Shown here in pieces: positions 53,449 through 63,904 of a stretch of 64,000 nucleotides of DNA. A program made the position numbers and the translations under genes. This DNA comes from Cherax quadricarinatus (Eukaryota > Arthropoda > Malacostraca > Decapoda > Parastacidae). The stretch lies in the NCBI RefSeq assembly GCF_038502225.1, contig NC_091391.1, positions 1,547,821 to 1,611,820 of the forward strand. Reading direction: 5' to 3'. The notes below the pieces were generated by a model. It did no database searches. It had not been told where the DNA came from and was given only the letters and a program-made list of their open reading frames with translations. Position 1 is the stretch's first letter; each line of letters begins with the position of its first letter.

Positions 53449-53890
53449 GGTATGCTAGACACCACAGCTATGCTAGACACCACAGTTGTGATAGGCACTA
53501 CGGCTATGCTAGACACCACAGCTATGCTAAACACCACAGTTATAGAGCTGAGCTTGCTACCATCTGCAGCTCATAAGACTGCCATCTCCACGAGCCCCTT
53601 TGGGGCGGGGCAGATGGCAGACCAGAGGCCTAGCTTCTCCCTACGAGCACCGTGAGGGCGGGGAATGTGGCTAGGTCTGGGGATAGTTGGTCCCAAAGAT
53701 GAGGGGGTACTTGTACCTCCTCCCATGGGAGACTTAGGTCTCGAGACACTCCCGAGATAGGGAGCCAAGGCCGGGTCACCACTACTTGGAAAAGACCCAG
53801 GCCAGGAGAATACCGGCGAATAAAAAAAAAACACAGTTATGACAGGCACTACAGCTATGCTACACACCACACCTATGCTAGACAAATGTA
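53449..53890. repeat. ~18-bp array (TATGCTAGACACCACAGC) split by a retroposon
   Basis: About five to six units lie at 53449-53543 and about three at 53832-53885. They are interrupted by the element at 53544-53831. Confidence 0.85.
53544..53831 (+). mobile_element. G/C-rich SINE-like retroposon, poly-A tail, 9-bp duplication
   Basis: CACAGTTAT lies on both sides (53535-53543 and 53832-53840). The 288-bp body begins AGAGCTGAGCTTGCTACC, is markedly more G/C-rich than its surroundings (GGGGCGGGGCAGATGGCAGA), and ends in GCGAATAAAAAAAAAA. I do not recognise its source gene. A short minus-strand frame across it is not supported as coding. Confidence 0.85.
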
Positions 53891-54141
53891 TCATGTCAGC
53901 AAAACGCAGAATTTACTAAGAGATACTAATACAAATATGCAACATAATAAGCATCCACACGAACAGGTTAACAACAATTTAAAGCTGATGAGCAGTCGAT
54001 TAAACAACTCTCAGGTCATTCAACCTCAGCACCATATTTATATCACAACCTAGCTAGACCAATCATCAGTCCTGTAGGGATGACCGAGTATAATCTGCCA
54101 AAATGGCTTGTCAAGTTCTTGATCTTAATTATAAGTGAATA

Positions 54142-54344
54142 CAGTGGACCCCCGCATAACGATTACCTCCGAATGTGACCAATTATGTAAGTGTATTTAT
54201 GTAAGTGCGTTTGTACGTGTATGTTTGGGGGTCTGATATGGACTAATCTAATTCACAATATTTCTTATGGGAACAAATTCGGTCAGTACTGGCACCTGAA
54301 CATACTTCTGGAGTGAAAAAATATCGTTAACCGGGGGTCCACTG
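54142..54344. mobile_element. Tigger-type MITE 7
   Basis: It runs from CAGTGGACCCCCGCATAACG to GTTAACCGGGGGTCCACTG, with TA flanks. It carries the same TTATGTAAGTG duplication as MITE 5. Confidence 0.9.
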
Positions 54345-55145
54345 TATACTCATAATTTCATTTTCTCCCCTAAATACAAGTTGTCGTTCTCTCTTCATTT
54401 ACGTACTTGGGATAATTTTTATTTCATCTACTGTAATATCTCTGTGGAGAAAGAACCTTTTATGAAGCTCATACAATCTCTTCAAAAAATCACATTAACT
54501 CTTCTCTACATTAGAATTTACAGGATCTATAATTGTCAGATTTATACATAAAAAGTAGCACAGATTTAACTGGAAAACTGCTCGTGTTAGATATGTCAAA
54601 TGATTTCAACTTAGCTATGATGTGACTACTTTGTTTATTAAGGTTCCAGTATTATATTTCCTAAACTTCCTGGAAAAAAGAATTACACACATAACATGCC
54701 ATTTCGGACTGAACTGAATATTGGTCAAACTAAGCACAGCTGACTGCAAATGTGATAATGACGATTACTAAACCCAGAAGTGTGGCACAGGTATGGAAGA
54801 CCTCCTTATGACAGCATTAAGTAACTTCTACACTTGACTGTCATATTTTGCATGACCAATTTGCATTTTCAATAAATAGTGAATGAAGTTTTGTACCCAA
54901 GTTGCATTGTGTAGTAGAGTGGCAGCAAGCTCACACCATAACATTTAGGAAAAATAGGCATAAATCCTCTTTTTGCATGAAATATGGCTTGACTGCATGG
55001 TGGGATATGTCCAGGGTGAAGTCACTATTTTAGGGAATAAGCCCAGCATTACTCCTTGCTGCAAACAGCCAGTTGCCTTCTGGATACGACCCTTAATTTA
55101 CTCTCTCGTAGAGAAAGAGCGCAGTCAGCGGTCTCAGAACCCATT
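54345..55145. other. no gene recognised
   Basis: A/T-rich sequence. No supported exon or repeat was seen. Confidence 0.45.
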
Positions 55146-55480
55146 ATAGGGAGACTGGCAAGGTTCCCAAGTGATGCTCTTCTCCACTCAGCCACAAATG
55201 CCACATCAAATTCAAAGTTTATTCTCTATAGGCGTTCTAGTGGTACACTCTGTAATCATTATTTAACTACATGTAAACCACACAACAACCAAATTCTATA
55301 AATTCAACATTGTAATCTTTATAGAGAATAAACTTTGAATAAGGATTACAATGTTGAATTTACAGAATTTGGTTATTGTGTGGTTTACATGTAATTAAAT
55401 AATGATTACAGAGTGTACCACTAGAACGCCTGGCTGAGTGGAGAAAAACATCACTTGGGAACCTTGACAGTCTTCCTATA
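55146..55480. repeat. inverted repeat, ~150-bp imperfect arms
   Basis: TATAGGGAGACTGGCAAGG at the left pairs with CCTTGACAGTCTTCCTATA at the right. Inside, AGTGATGCTCTTCTCCACTC, TTCTAGTGGTACACTCTG and ACATGTAAACCACACAA pair with the other arm. The centre near 55325 has TTATTCTCTATAGG-type pairing slightly shifted. It lacks the TTGTCGGTA terminus. Confidence 0.8.
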
Positions 55481-56139
55481 GCGAGTTATAATCTTGCTGA
55501 CTGTGATCTTTCCCTTTATATATCCGCTTGTTTCTGCACGGTGCACTGATAGAAAAATTACTCTCTTGAATTTATCAATCAATTCTCATTTTTTCATCAA
55601 CCTTCTCATCCCTGGATATTAAATCCTGGCACCCAAGAGAAACACTAGTGACACTTGAGATACAGATGTATAATGTTAAATCATGCCTATATAAATCTCA
55701 CTACATACATCTACGCCTAGTAGGGCCACATCAACCCTTTCTATACATTCTTAGATCAACAAACAATGGCAACTCTGAGTACAAAAACTATTATTTTTAG
55801 ACAAAATACATTTACAAAGATATTTTTTTGGGCTTGGTGGTGGTGTCACGAATGTAACCCAATTTTTCCTATACGTACATTTAGACCGAACACCAGGATT
55901 TCTCTTACAGCAGTGATTTTCAGGAAAGCAACCCATGCAGAATGCAAGTGGCTACTCAATATGCAATTCTTAAAATCAAGATTCTTGAATATAAAAATGC
56001 ACACATACATGCACACACATGTATATCATTCAATAAGATCACAGTAAACAAGTGATATCACAATATACAAAACAACCAAGGTGAAAAAAAGGGTGAATTT
56101 CCAAGCACTTTCGTGATTTTACCGTGGTTATTTTACGCA
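55481..56139. other. no gene recognised
   Basis: Includes a diverged partner (55612-55640) of the 39735-39770 segment. Otherwise no features. Confidence 0.45.
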
Positions 56140-56215
56140 TATATACATACATACACATATATGTATATATATACATGTGTTTATATATGTATACATGTAT
56201 ATGTACATGGATTAC
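56140..56215. repeat. (ATATAC)n-type microsatellite
   Basis: Alternating TATATAC/ACATATGT runs precede a truncated B element. Confidence 0.8.
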
Positions 56216-56560
56216 TAAATTTAAAAGAGAAACTTTCGTTTTTCTTTTTGGGCCACCCTGCCTTGGTGGGATGCGGCCAGTGTGTTGAAAGAAAGAAGAT
56301 ATATACATGGGTGTTTACTCTCAATCAGCTGACTGGAACCGTTGCTTCACACTGTCAGGAATTATTACCTCCATGGGGAAGTGGAACAGAATTCTTCCTC
56401 TGTAAGCCATGCGTGTTGTAAGAGGCGACTAAAATGCCGGGAGCAAGGGGCTAGTAACCCCTTCTCCTGTATATATTACTAAATTTTTTAGGGGCCACCC
56501 CACCTCAGTGGGATACGGCTGGTACGTTGAAAGAAGAAAGAAAGATATACATGTCGTGCT
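56209..56560 (+). mobile_element. two B elements: 3' fragment, then a near-complete copy
   Basis: About 56209-56299 holds only the 3' part (TTTGGGCCACCCTGCCTTGG). About 56365-56560 runs from CCATGGGGAAGTGGAACAGA to GCCACCCCACCTCAGTGGGA and (GAAA)n. Confidence 0.88.
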
Positions 56561-57003
56561 GAATAGGTAAAATTGGTCAATTAGCAAGAACTCATTTAAA
56601 ATTAAGTCCTTTCTAAAATTTTCTCTTATACATTAAAAGATATATTTTTTCAATTATGTTAATGCAAAAATTAGTAATTTTGTACCAAAAGAACATTAGA
56701 AAACTTACCTGAACTTATTATAACAAGAGCAATTTCATTTACCCTAATCCAACTAAATGTAGTATTTTAGAGCAGTTTACAATAATTTAATAACAAGCAA
56801 GCACATTGAAATATATTTTTTTCGTTAGGTTCAGAATGACTTTTGCTAAATTACTGCATACACAAATTTTCGCTTGCCTTATTCGGCAAGAAAAGAGTTG
56901 TTATTTAAGCCAAAATCGCAAGTTTTACCAATCTGGCACGACATATATATATGGGAGATGGCCGACTTGTTAAAAATAAATATATATATATATATAAAGG
57001 TAC
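56561..57003. other. no gene; RTE tail scrap and (TA)n near 56945-57000
   Basis: GGGAGATGGCCGACTTGTTA at about 56952 is a bare LINE tail. Confidence 0.5.
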
Positions 57004-57604
57004 CATCTGACTTACGGCCAAGCTTGGTTCCGACCAACTGGTCTTAAGTCAAAATGGACGTAAGTCGAACCTTTGAAAATTGCTGACATACTGGGTAGGG
57101 CATAATGTCAAACCTTTCCTATATAAACTACCTACATAGTACTGTAATGTAGTGTACAATCATTATTTCATTTTTTTACCATAATTTACTTCTATTGTTT
57201 TACTATTTTAATTATTTATGTACCGTATATAATGTATACATGGTAGTGAACTGAACTGTAAATTTTACATCGCATACAGTATCATATGTTACTGTTATCT
57301 TTATGTATTGTCGACACAGTGAATGGGAGAATACCACTGGTAGTGTCATCCTGCCAGAATGTTGTGTAACCTATACCCTAAGTAAAGAGAAACAACTCTG
57401 GAACATGTGTAATACATAGCTGGCTGGCTGGCCAGGTGGGTGGGTGGTTGGCTGACTGAATGTGGCTCTCTCTCTCTCTCACACAAGTACACGTAAGTCA
57501 TCATACATAGTATAAATTACCTAGGATAACCCAAAAATCCAGACAAAGTGCTATACAGTGGATCTGTGCTCCAGTGACCTAAATTAATAATAATACTAAT
57601 TATT

Positions 57605-58045
57605 GAACATTAAAATGGTATAAAATACCGACAGGTTGTTAGGTAAGACACATATGCAACAGTTAGGTATCTTTATTTCGAAACGTTTCGTCTACACAGT
57701 AGGCTTCTTCAGTCGAGTACAGAAAAGTTGATAGAAGCAGAAGATACTTGAAGACGATGTAATCAGTCCATCACCCTTAAAGTTTTGAGGTGGTCAGTCC
57801 CTCAGTCTGGAGAAGAGCATTGTTCCAAAGTCTGAAACAATACTGTTTCAGACTCTGGAACAATGCTCTTCTCCAGACTGAGGGACTGACCACCTCAAAA
57901 CTTTAAGGGTGATGGACTGATTACATCGTCTTCAAGTATCTTCTGCTTCTATCAACTTTTCTGTACTCGACTGAAGAAGCTTACTGTGTAGGCGAAACGT
58001 TTCGAAATAAAGATACCTAACTGTTGCATATGTGTCTTACCTAAC
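57605..58045 (-). mobile_element. foldback element 5
   Basis: Arms of ~195 bp meet near 57840 (GAAACAATACTGTTTC). They carry GTCAGTCCCTCAGTCTGGAG, CTTCTTCAGTCGAGTACAG, CGAAACGTTTCG and AATAAAGATACCTAACTG. In the minus orientation it continues past the arm with CAACCTGTCGGTATTTTATA. The 13-bp sequence AATACTAATTATT lies on both sides (57592-57604 and 58046-58058). Confidence 0.9.
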
Positions 58046-58509
58046 AATACTAATTATTATTATTATTATTACAATAATACATATGTACTAATATTAATAA
58101 TAATATTATTATTAAACTATAATAATAGTGTCCACTCATTACTTACCTTAAAATATCTGTAGTATTAATGTAGAGTGAGAGGTGAGTAAACAAGATTAAA
58201 TGAATAAACAAGAGAGAGAATGAGTGTAGAAGGTTCATGAGTTATGTAAACAAACGTTGTTGTTACCAGCCCGGACACGAATGGTTTTTGTTCACTCTGT
58301 CAAGCCGACCAGAAAAACATCTCATATTTTTTAATTTATAAGCTATATGTTATGTAGCATGTTTATTATATAATTTTGAAAAACATCATAGATGGATTAA
58401 GCAAAATATCTATATTAACGCTTTATACACATTTAATGTGCCTCATTGATTATTATTGTGTTATTATCATTATTAATATGGTGTCTTCAAGACCAATTGC
58501 ACTCTTAAT

Positions 58510-58595
58510 GAGTGGCTCTGAGACAGACGCAGAAAGACAGACATACAGACAGACACAGGTATACAGGCAGACAGATACAGACAGGTTTATATGCA
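58510..58595. repeat. (CAGA)n-rich microsatellite
   Basis: AGACAGACGCAGAAAGACAG and related units with interruptions. Confidence 0.75.
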
Positions 58596-58953
58596 ACAGT
58601 GAAAACAAATAGAGAGTTCGAGAGTAAGAGCCTTTCTTGCCACAATCTCCAGTGCAAGATTCAGACTTCATCTTAGGGGCCATGGTGAAATTTACTGTCC
58701 AGTTAATACAGTATGATGCTGCTGATAGGGAAGGGTTACTCAAACTGATGCTGCCTGCATGACGTATTGCCGCTGCGAGTATCGCCAAATATTGTACAGC
58801 GGTGTGCATCAGCTGGCCCAGCCCAGCTGCCAGATGCACGGTTGTAAGTCGAGTGGACGTATGTCGAGCAGGTCGTAAGTTGGATGGTAGGTGTGTATAT
58901 ATCTATATATATACAGTATATATGAGTAGTGTACTTGAGTATTCAAGAGCGAG

Positions 58954-59065
58954 TTAGTGGTTTGCTTCATCTTCACTAGACTCGGAATCTTCCTCTTCAT
59001 CTATGGAGAAGAAATGTGACCAGCACTGTCCTCCAGGGTACAACTCAGGGAGTACCCTACTCCCA
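58954..59065 (-). CDS. terminal coding exon of an unidentified host gene
   Basis: Read on the minus strand, an acceptor TTTTTTTTTACAG ends at 59066 and the exon opens with TGGGAGTAGG. In the phase set by the upstream exon (59967-60167), it gives GSRVLPELYPGGQCWSHFF and then a strongly acidic tail, IDEEEDSESSEDEANH, before a TAA at 58956-58954. The other two phases stop early. The acidic Ser/Glu/Asp tail is a common feature of nuclear or cytosolic proteins, but I do not recognise the family. The 3' UTR would run into the Tigger-like element end at about 58889. I saw no clear polyadenylation site. Confidence 0.6.
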
Positions 59066-59066
59066 C

Positions 59067-59966
59067 TGTAAAAAAAAATCATACATTATTCATGGACAAT
59101 TCTTCAATACTGCATTGCACATCAAAATACAAAATGCAGTAATGCATGGAGCAGGATCCTCAGCTGCCTTACTGGGGAATTTTATCAATTTCTAGCATAA
59201 AAGTCTTTTTTTTTTTTTTAACGTGCTGGCCATCTCCCACCAAGGAAGGGTGACCCAAAAAAAGAAACACTTTCACCATCATTCACATTATCAGTCTTGC
59301 CAGAGGTGCACAGATACAACAGTTTACATGTCATTCTAAACAGCCAATACCTCAAACCTCCTCCTTTAGAATGCTGGCATTGTACTTCCCACCTACAGAA
59401 TTCAAGTCCATCTAACCAGTTTGCCTGAATCCCTTCACAAAACATTACACTGCTCACACTCCAATAACTTGTCAGGTCCCAAAAACTTCCCCATTATTCT
59501 GATTTAATAGATACTATGACAATTTTCTCATCAGTCTACTACATAAAGGCTCTATTGTACTTGATAAAGCCTCACGTAGGTGAATATTTTATTAATACGG
59601 ATCGTTACTGTGTGTCTTTAACTGCAACACTCTATGTGGAAGATGTACGAAATGTTCTGTATATTAAGGATCTTTCTGCGTGCATATCTACAAGTCATTC
59701 ACCTTTGTATGAACATTGTATCATGCTCAAATAAAAAATTCTATATAATAATAATAATTATTTCAGCATACAATGTCTGTACAAATGTGAATGACATTTA
59801 GGTGTACATGCAGAAAGCACCTTAATTTGCAGAGTATTTCAGGCAAACTTAAGATTAAAATGGGAATGACAATTTCTGCAATTTTATACACACAGTCTCT
59901 TAAGTGCATGCAAGTATAAAGTTAAGAGTTACAATGAATGATCTTTAATCTTACATGTATACATAC
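59067..59966. other. intron of the candidate gene, with a LINE fragment
   Basis: This is the intron between the two exons. About 59207-59490 is a minus-strand RTE-like LINE 3' UTR (GCTGGCCATCTCCCACCAAG, TATCAGTCTTGCCAGAGG). The rest is A/T-rich without supported features. Confidence 0.6.
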
Positions 59967-60167
59967 CAGGAGAGTGAGCAGTTCAGTTGTTCACGAGCAA
60001 CAGTCATAAGATGGTGACAGTCATCCTGAGTGAGTGCTGGAGAGGCTATCTGGATACCTCGGTTACAAATCCACACTGTCACGCCCCTCTCCGCTAGACC
60101 CTTAACCAGGTTCTCACAGCCATCTTTGCTCAAGGTGCTCCTCACCAATCCTAAAGTCCAGTATTCC
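59967..60167 (-). CDS. internal coding exon of an unidentified host gene
   Basis: On the minus strand the exon follows an acceptor-like TTCCTGCAG (ending 60168) and is closed by the donor GTATGT (59966-59961). It is 201 nt, begins with one base of a split codon and ends with two, matching the downstream exon (58954-59065). The protein reads EYWTLGLVRSTLSKDGCENL, VKGLAERGVTVWICNRGIQI, then ALTQDDCHHLMTVAREQL. The helical, repeat-like spacing of SKDGCENLVKGL and TQDDCHHLMTV is suggestive of helix-rich or leucine-rich repeats, but no family can be named. An alternative acceptor, at GAAG about 25 nt upstream, would extend it slightly. No earlier exon was found in the window. Confidence 0.62.
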
Positions 60168-60299
60168 CTGCAGGAACCAGTCATCTCTTCAGAAAAGGCT
60201 CGGTTACATGACATAAATACAGTATCTTACAGCTAGGCTTTAAATATTAAGATATTACAAGGACCTCAAAGGAAATAACTGACTTTTTTTATTCCTCGA

Positions 60300-60475
60300 C
60301 CAATCAGCCGTATCCCACTGAGGCAGAGTGACCTAAAAACGAAAATTTCTCCTTTTAAATTTAGTAAAGAATACAGAAGAAGGGGTTACTAGCCCCTTGC
60401 TCCCGGCATTTTAGTCACCTCTTACGACACGCATGACTTATGGAGGAAGAATTCTGTTCCACTTCCCATGGAGCT
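60300..60475 (-). mobile_element. RTE-derived short element (B element)
   Basis: GCCGTATCCCACTGAGGCAG, GGGGTTACTAGCCCCTTGCT and CACTTCCCATGG are the reversed B element, almost complete. Confidence 0.88.
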
Positions 60476-60529
60476 TTTTGGGTTATCCTAAGTAATGTAC
60501 ATGTTACTTTAATTGTAATTATGTGTACC

Positions 60530-60605
60530 ATACCATGGCGGAGATAGAGCCTGCAATCAGAGAGTCATAACAATTGTGTCATTGCGATTTTGTGAGTCAT
60601 GTAGT
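60530..60605. mobile_element. SINE fragment (ACCATACCATGGCGG)
   Basis: ACCATACCATGGCGGAGATA, CAATCAGAGAGTCATAAC and GATTTTGTGAGTCAT match the sequence at 11097-11135 and 11225-11255. It shows the head and tail of the repeat without the palindrome. Confidence 0.65.
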
Positions 60606-60803
60606 TTACATGTAGCAAAATATTGTAACGTACAAAGAGAGCCCCTAACATGCATGAACATTTCGGGAAGACTAATTCTAATGCTTACACACAACTTAAA
60701 CTAGACATAGGTTATGGAGTGGTAAATTTTAATTACGTATTATTACAACAATGGGAGGTAGGAAAATTTATAATTAATAATTAAACAGAAATTATATACA
60801 GGG

Positions 60804-61017
60804 AAACCTCAGTTTTCATATGCACTAGTCTGTATGTAAAACTATGTGGTACGTAGTTATTCTCTATAAAATATATTTCTCATTAATATTTTTGGGTGTC
60901 TGGAATGGATTAATCAGACTTATATTATTTCTTATCGGAAATATTAACAAAAAATATATTTTACAGAGAACTATAGTTTTATATGGAGACTAGGGTATAC
61001 GAAACCCAGGTTCCACC
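60804..61017. mobile_element. TA-flanked MITE (CAGGGAAACCTCAG ends)
   Basis: The ends are CAGGGAAACCTCAGTTTTC and GAAACCCAGGTTCCACC, an imperfect inverted match. Inside, TTTTTGGGTGTCTGGAATGG resembles other Tigger MITEs. Confidence 0.55.
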
Positions 61018-61089
61018 ATAGCTTGAGTCATTAGTCTGATGTGAGTAACAAATACTCTCAAGTTGCTAATGCATCTACAATGATAAAAC

Positions 61090-61435
61090 AAATAACAAAA
61101 AAAGGCACAATACCGTGACTGGAACGATACACAAATAACCCGCACATAAAAGAGAGAAGCTTACGACGACGTTCCGGTCCAACTTGGACCATTGACAAAG
61201 TCACACTAACTAGAAGTGGAGCAGGACGGCTATATATAGGCAGGAAGAGGTGGTGGTAGTAGTAGTAGTACAAGAATGGTATATAATACCGACAAGATGA
61301 AATTAAGACACATGCGCAACACCCGGGCATCCCTATCGTAGACGTTTCGCCATCCAGCCAGCCACTGGATGGCAAAACGTCCACAACAAAGACAACCAGA
61401 CACCGCACATGTGTCTTAATTTCATCAGTAGTTGT
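61090..61435 (-). mobile_element. foldback element 6, compact, beside a related arm
   Basis: About 61271-61435 is a small hairpin: GAAATTAAGACACATGCGC and GACGTTTCGCCATCCAG pair with CTGGATGGCAAAACGTC and GCACATGTGTCTTAATTTC. The minus orientation continues with ATCTTGTCGGTATTATATAC. About 61090-61260 (GCACAATACCGTGACTGGAA, GACGACGTTCCGGTCC, GGCTATATATAGGC) is a single arm of another foldback type; a shorter copy lies at 62120-62180. Confidence 0.75.
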
Positions 61436-61599
61436 AGTATAAAAAAAATTACTGAACATGAAAGGGCGTACTAAGACACTGATGTTAACAACTATAGAAT
61501 TTACAATGTTTAGGTCTATACATTATTACAGGTGTCTTAATATGTAAGGAACATTGTTTTAAATATAAACTAAAAGTCAAATAGCTAGCAAGTTTATTT

Positions 61600-61830
61600 A
61601 GGCACAGGTACGCATAAGTACAATTATCATACATGGTGTAAATTACCCAGAATAACCCAAAAAAATGTTAGACAAAGTGACTTATTTCCACTGGGGTCCT
61701 TGTAATTTATTATTTAAATTTTAAGTTAAAACAGCAAAGTTATTCAACTGTGTGAAAATCAGTTACAATTAAAGGAGATATACTTGGAATAAAGTAAACT
61801 GAGTTATTTATAAAGAGAGGTTGAGCAAAT
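61600..61830. repeat. dispersed repeat resembling a SINE tail region
   Basis: ATTATCATACATGGTGTAAA, AGAATAACCCAAAAAAATG and TATTTCCACTGGGGTCCTTG recur at about 10690-10775 and 57495-57545. Confidence 0.6.
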
Positions 61831-61839
61831 ACAAGTACC

Positions 61840-62090
61840 ATCCGACTTACAAGACTGAGCTCGGTTCTGATGAACCGGTCATAAGTCAAAATGGACGCAA
61901 GTCAAACCTTAGAAAATTACCAACATATTGGGTAAGGCATAATGTCAAACCTTTGCTATATAAAGTACCTACATAGTATCGTATGTTACTTTTTACTAAA
62001 TATTTTACTACTGTACATGCTGCCAGATGTACGGTCATAAGTACAAGTGGTCGTATGTCGAGCAGGTCGTAAGTCAGATGATACTTGTAC
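61840..62090. mobile_element. MITE sharing ends with 57004-58889
   Basis: ACCATCCGACTTACAAGACT at the left and CAGGTCGTAAGTCAGATGAT at the right. The interior, AACATATTGGGTAAGGCATA, also matches 57090-57130. Confidence 0.75.
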
Positions 62091-62511
62091 TATCATACAA
62101 AGAGATGTTAATGAACAAAAAGGCACAATACCATGACTGGAACAATACACAAATAACCCGCACATAGAAGAAACTTATAGCTAGTAATGTTAGTACCACG
62201 TAATGAGAAGCAAAGAGAGGTACTGTACACACCACCAACTACTGTTAGGTTGCAGAGTACGAGCAACATCACATGCCCAGTCTACTTGGCTATCAGATAC
62301 CCCCGATATCACCAGGTGAGGCCCGTAGCTCCGGCATGCTATAGGGTGCAACATGCTCAGTGCAGTTCCTGCCACCACATGTAGCCCTGGAAAGGAAATA
62401 CAATGTAGAGGTTGCGAAGAACGTAGGTACAGGAGAAACCCCGTATCCACAGGGGATACGTTCCGGAACCTGCCATGGATACTGAAACTGTGGACAGTAG
62501 CAAACCCTATA

Positions 62512-63361
62512 CAGGTCTCCCTCCATATTCGCGAGGGTTAGGGGATCAAGAACCTCGCGAATGTTGAAAAATCGCGAATGCTAGGTGCGCAAATATATTG
62601 TAGGGAAATGTAATAATAGTATTTACTTAGCCTAACAATACCGCTTCCTTAACCTACTGAACCATGAAAAATCATAAAACGCATGAAAACATCGTAAAAT
62701 ATTGTACTAGTGCCAACCTTTTGGTAAAGAAGGTGAAAAAGACTATAGAATTCAAGAAAGAACTCACAGCAGAGTACCAAGGCGGAGGAGGAAGAGAGAG
62801 GGGAAGAATGTGCCTTCAGTGATTCTATGATATGTACAATACTAAAGCAGCACAAGTCGATAAAGCCTATAGCGCCAGCCAGCGATAAAGTGTAGTATTA
62901 ACAATGTAGCAACTAAGTTAAGCAATTAATCGACAGAAAAAGAACAGCACGAACCTAACTCCTCCAATGTTGTTGGCATTATATAGGGCGACTGACAACA
63001 CCGCCGTTTCTAGTCTCTACCGCCTCCACCACCACCATGTACGGCTTATGTCTCAGTGGCCATTATACATCCAACACAACAACACTCATGACATACTTAA
63101 TGACGTATTTTATTCATTCTAGAGTGTATGTCATGTTTCTATGTTTTAATATTGTTTATTATGTCATATTAGATGAATTGTGAGAGATAAATAAGCCATA
63201 GAGTTGATATTAGTGTCATAATGAAGGACTATCTTGCCCTATCTCCAAACAAACTCTGCCACCACCACAATTCCTAACATATGTAATGACATATTTTAAA
63301 TGTGATTGGGCGGCTGGGAATTCACAAATGTTCGAAGCCTGCGAATGTTGAGGGAGACCTG
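62512..63361. mobile_element. inner Tigger-type element with transposase remnant
   Basis: The ends are CAGGTCTCCCTCCATATTCG and CGAATGTTGAGGGAGACCTG, with TA on both sides. Around 62720-62790 a short plus-strand stretch reads KKVKKTIEFKKELTAEYQGG, which resembles the KKEIIDKYESG helix of the intact Tigger. About 63115-63215 carries a copy of the repeat seen at 44585 and 47095. Confidence 0.75.
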
Positions 63362-63365
63362 TATA

Positions 63366-63560
63366 TTGTATTTTGCGGCTTATCAAACACATTTCTTTTT
63401 TTCAGAAAATATCTCCAAAAACCAGCCTGCATCCTATAAACTGAAGGTCAGTGATGGGAGCTGTAAGTTTGGGGTGTGGGGTGGGCTGTAGCTCTCCCAG
63501 TTATGTCCGATGCTGAGCCACTGAAACTAAAACAAGTCTTATAAGCCGCAAAATACGGTA
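63366..63560. mobile_element. MITE with ATTTTGCGGCTTAT ends
   Basis: TGTATTTTGCGGCTTATC at the left pairs with ATAAGCCGCAAAATACGG at the right. It sits directly beside 62512-63361. Confidence 0.75.
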
Positions 63561-63904
63561 TAAGTCCTACACACACTTATTATAAAGTTTAACTGATAAA
63601 TTATGCACAATAAGTGGAGAATTATCACTTTTTCATTGATGGGAAACACTTCACAGCTTCTCTTAGGCTTTGAAGAACTGCCAACTTCTCTACTTTTGCA
63701 CTTTGGGGTCATTATTATACAAAATTAAGAGGTATTTTTAGGCTATAGTAAACCGTGGATAACTAAACGGCAGATACCGAATCAGTGGATATGGGGGTTC
63801 TACTGTACATCACATGGCAGGTGACCATCACAATGCCCAATATGCATTTCATGCCAGTTACTTTCTTTTGTAGATATGTGTGTTCATGAATAAAAATACT
63901 CATG

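Larger units (their letters stand above)
57004..58889 (-). mobile_element. decayed Tigger-like element with transposase start and foldback insertion
   Basis: The ends are ACCATCTGACTTACGGCC and GGTCGTAAGTTGGATGGT, an imperfect inverted match. Beside the right end, on the minus strand at 58683, is an ATG (MAPKMKSESCTGDCGKK) that resembles the start of Tigger transposases; the frame then departs. Foldback element 5 lies inside it (57605-58045). A short MITE with the same ends lies at about 61840-62090. Confidence 0.7.
62430..63805. mobile_element. outer Tigger-type MITE with two nested MITEs
   Basis: The ends are CAGGAGAAACCCCGTATCCA and GTGGATATGGGGGTTCTACTG, each next to TA. The inside carries 62512-63361 and about 63366-63560, so little of the element itself remains. 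GTATCCACAGGGGAT is reminiscent of Tigger/MER2-type termini, from memory. Confidence 0.78.

Noticed and set aside
53571..53894. 107-codon minus-strand frame, Pro/Ser-rich
   Set aside because: It lies across the poly-A retroposon in antisense and starts in the surrounding repeat array.
61058..61459. 133-codon minus-strand frame with a hydrophobic, membrane-like sequence
   Set aside because: It overlaps the foldback element and its neighbouring repeat arm, so the frame is made of repeat sequence.
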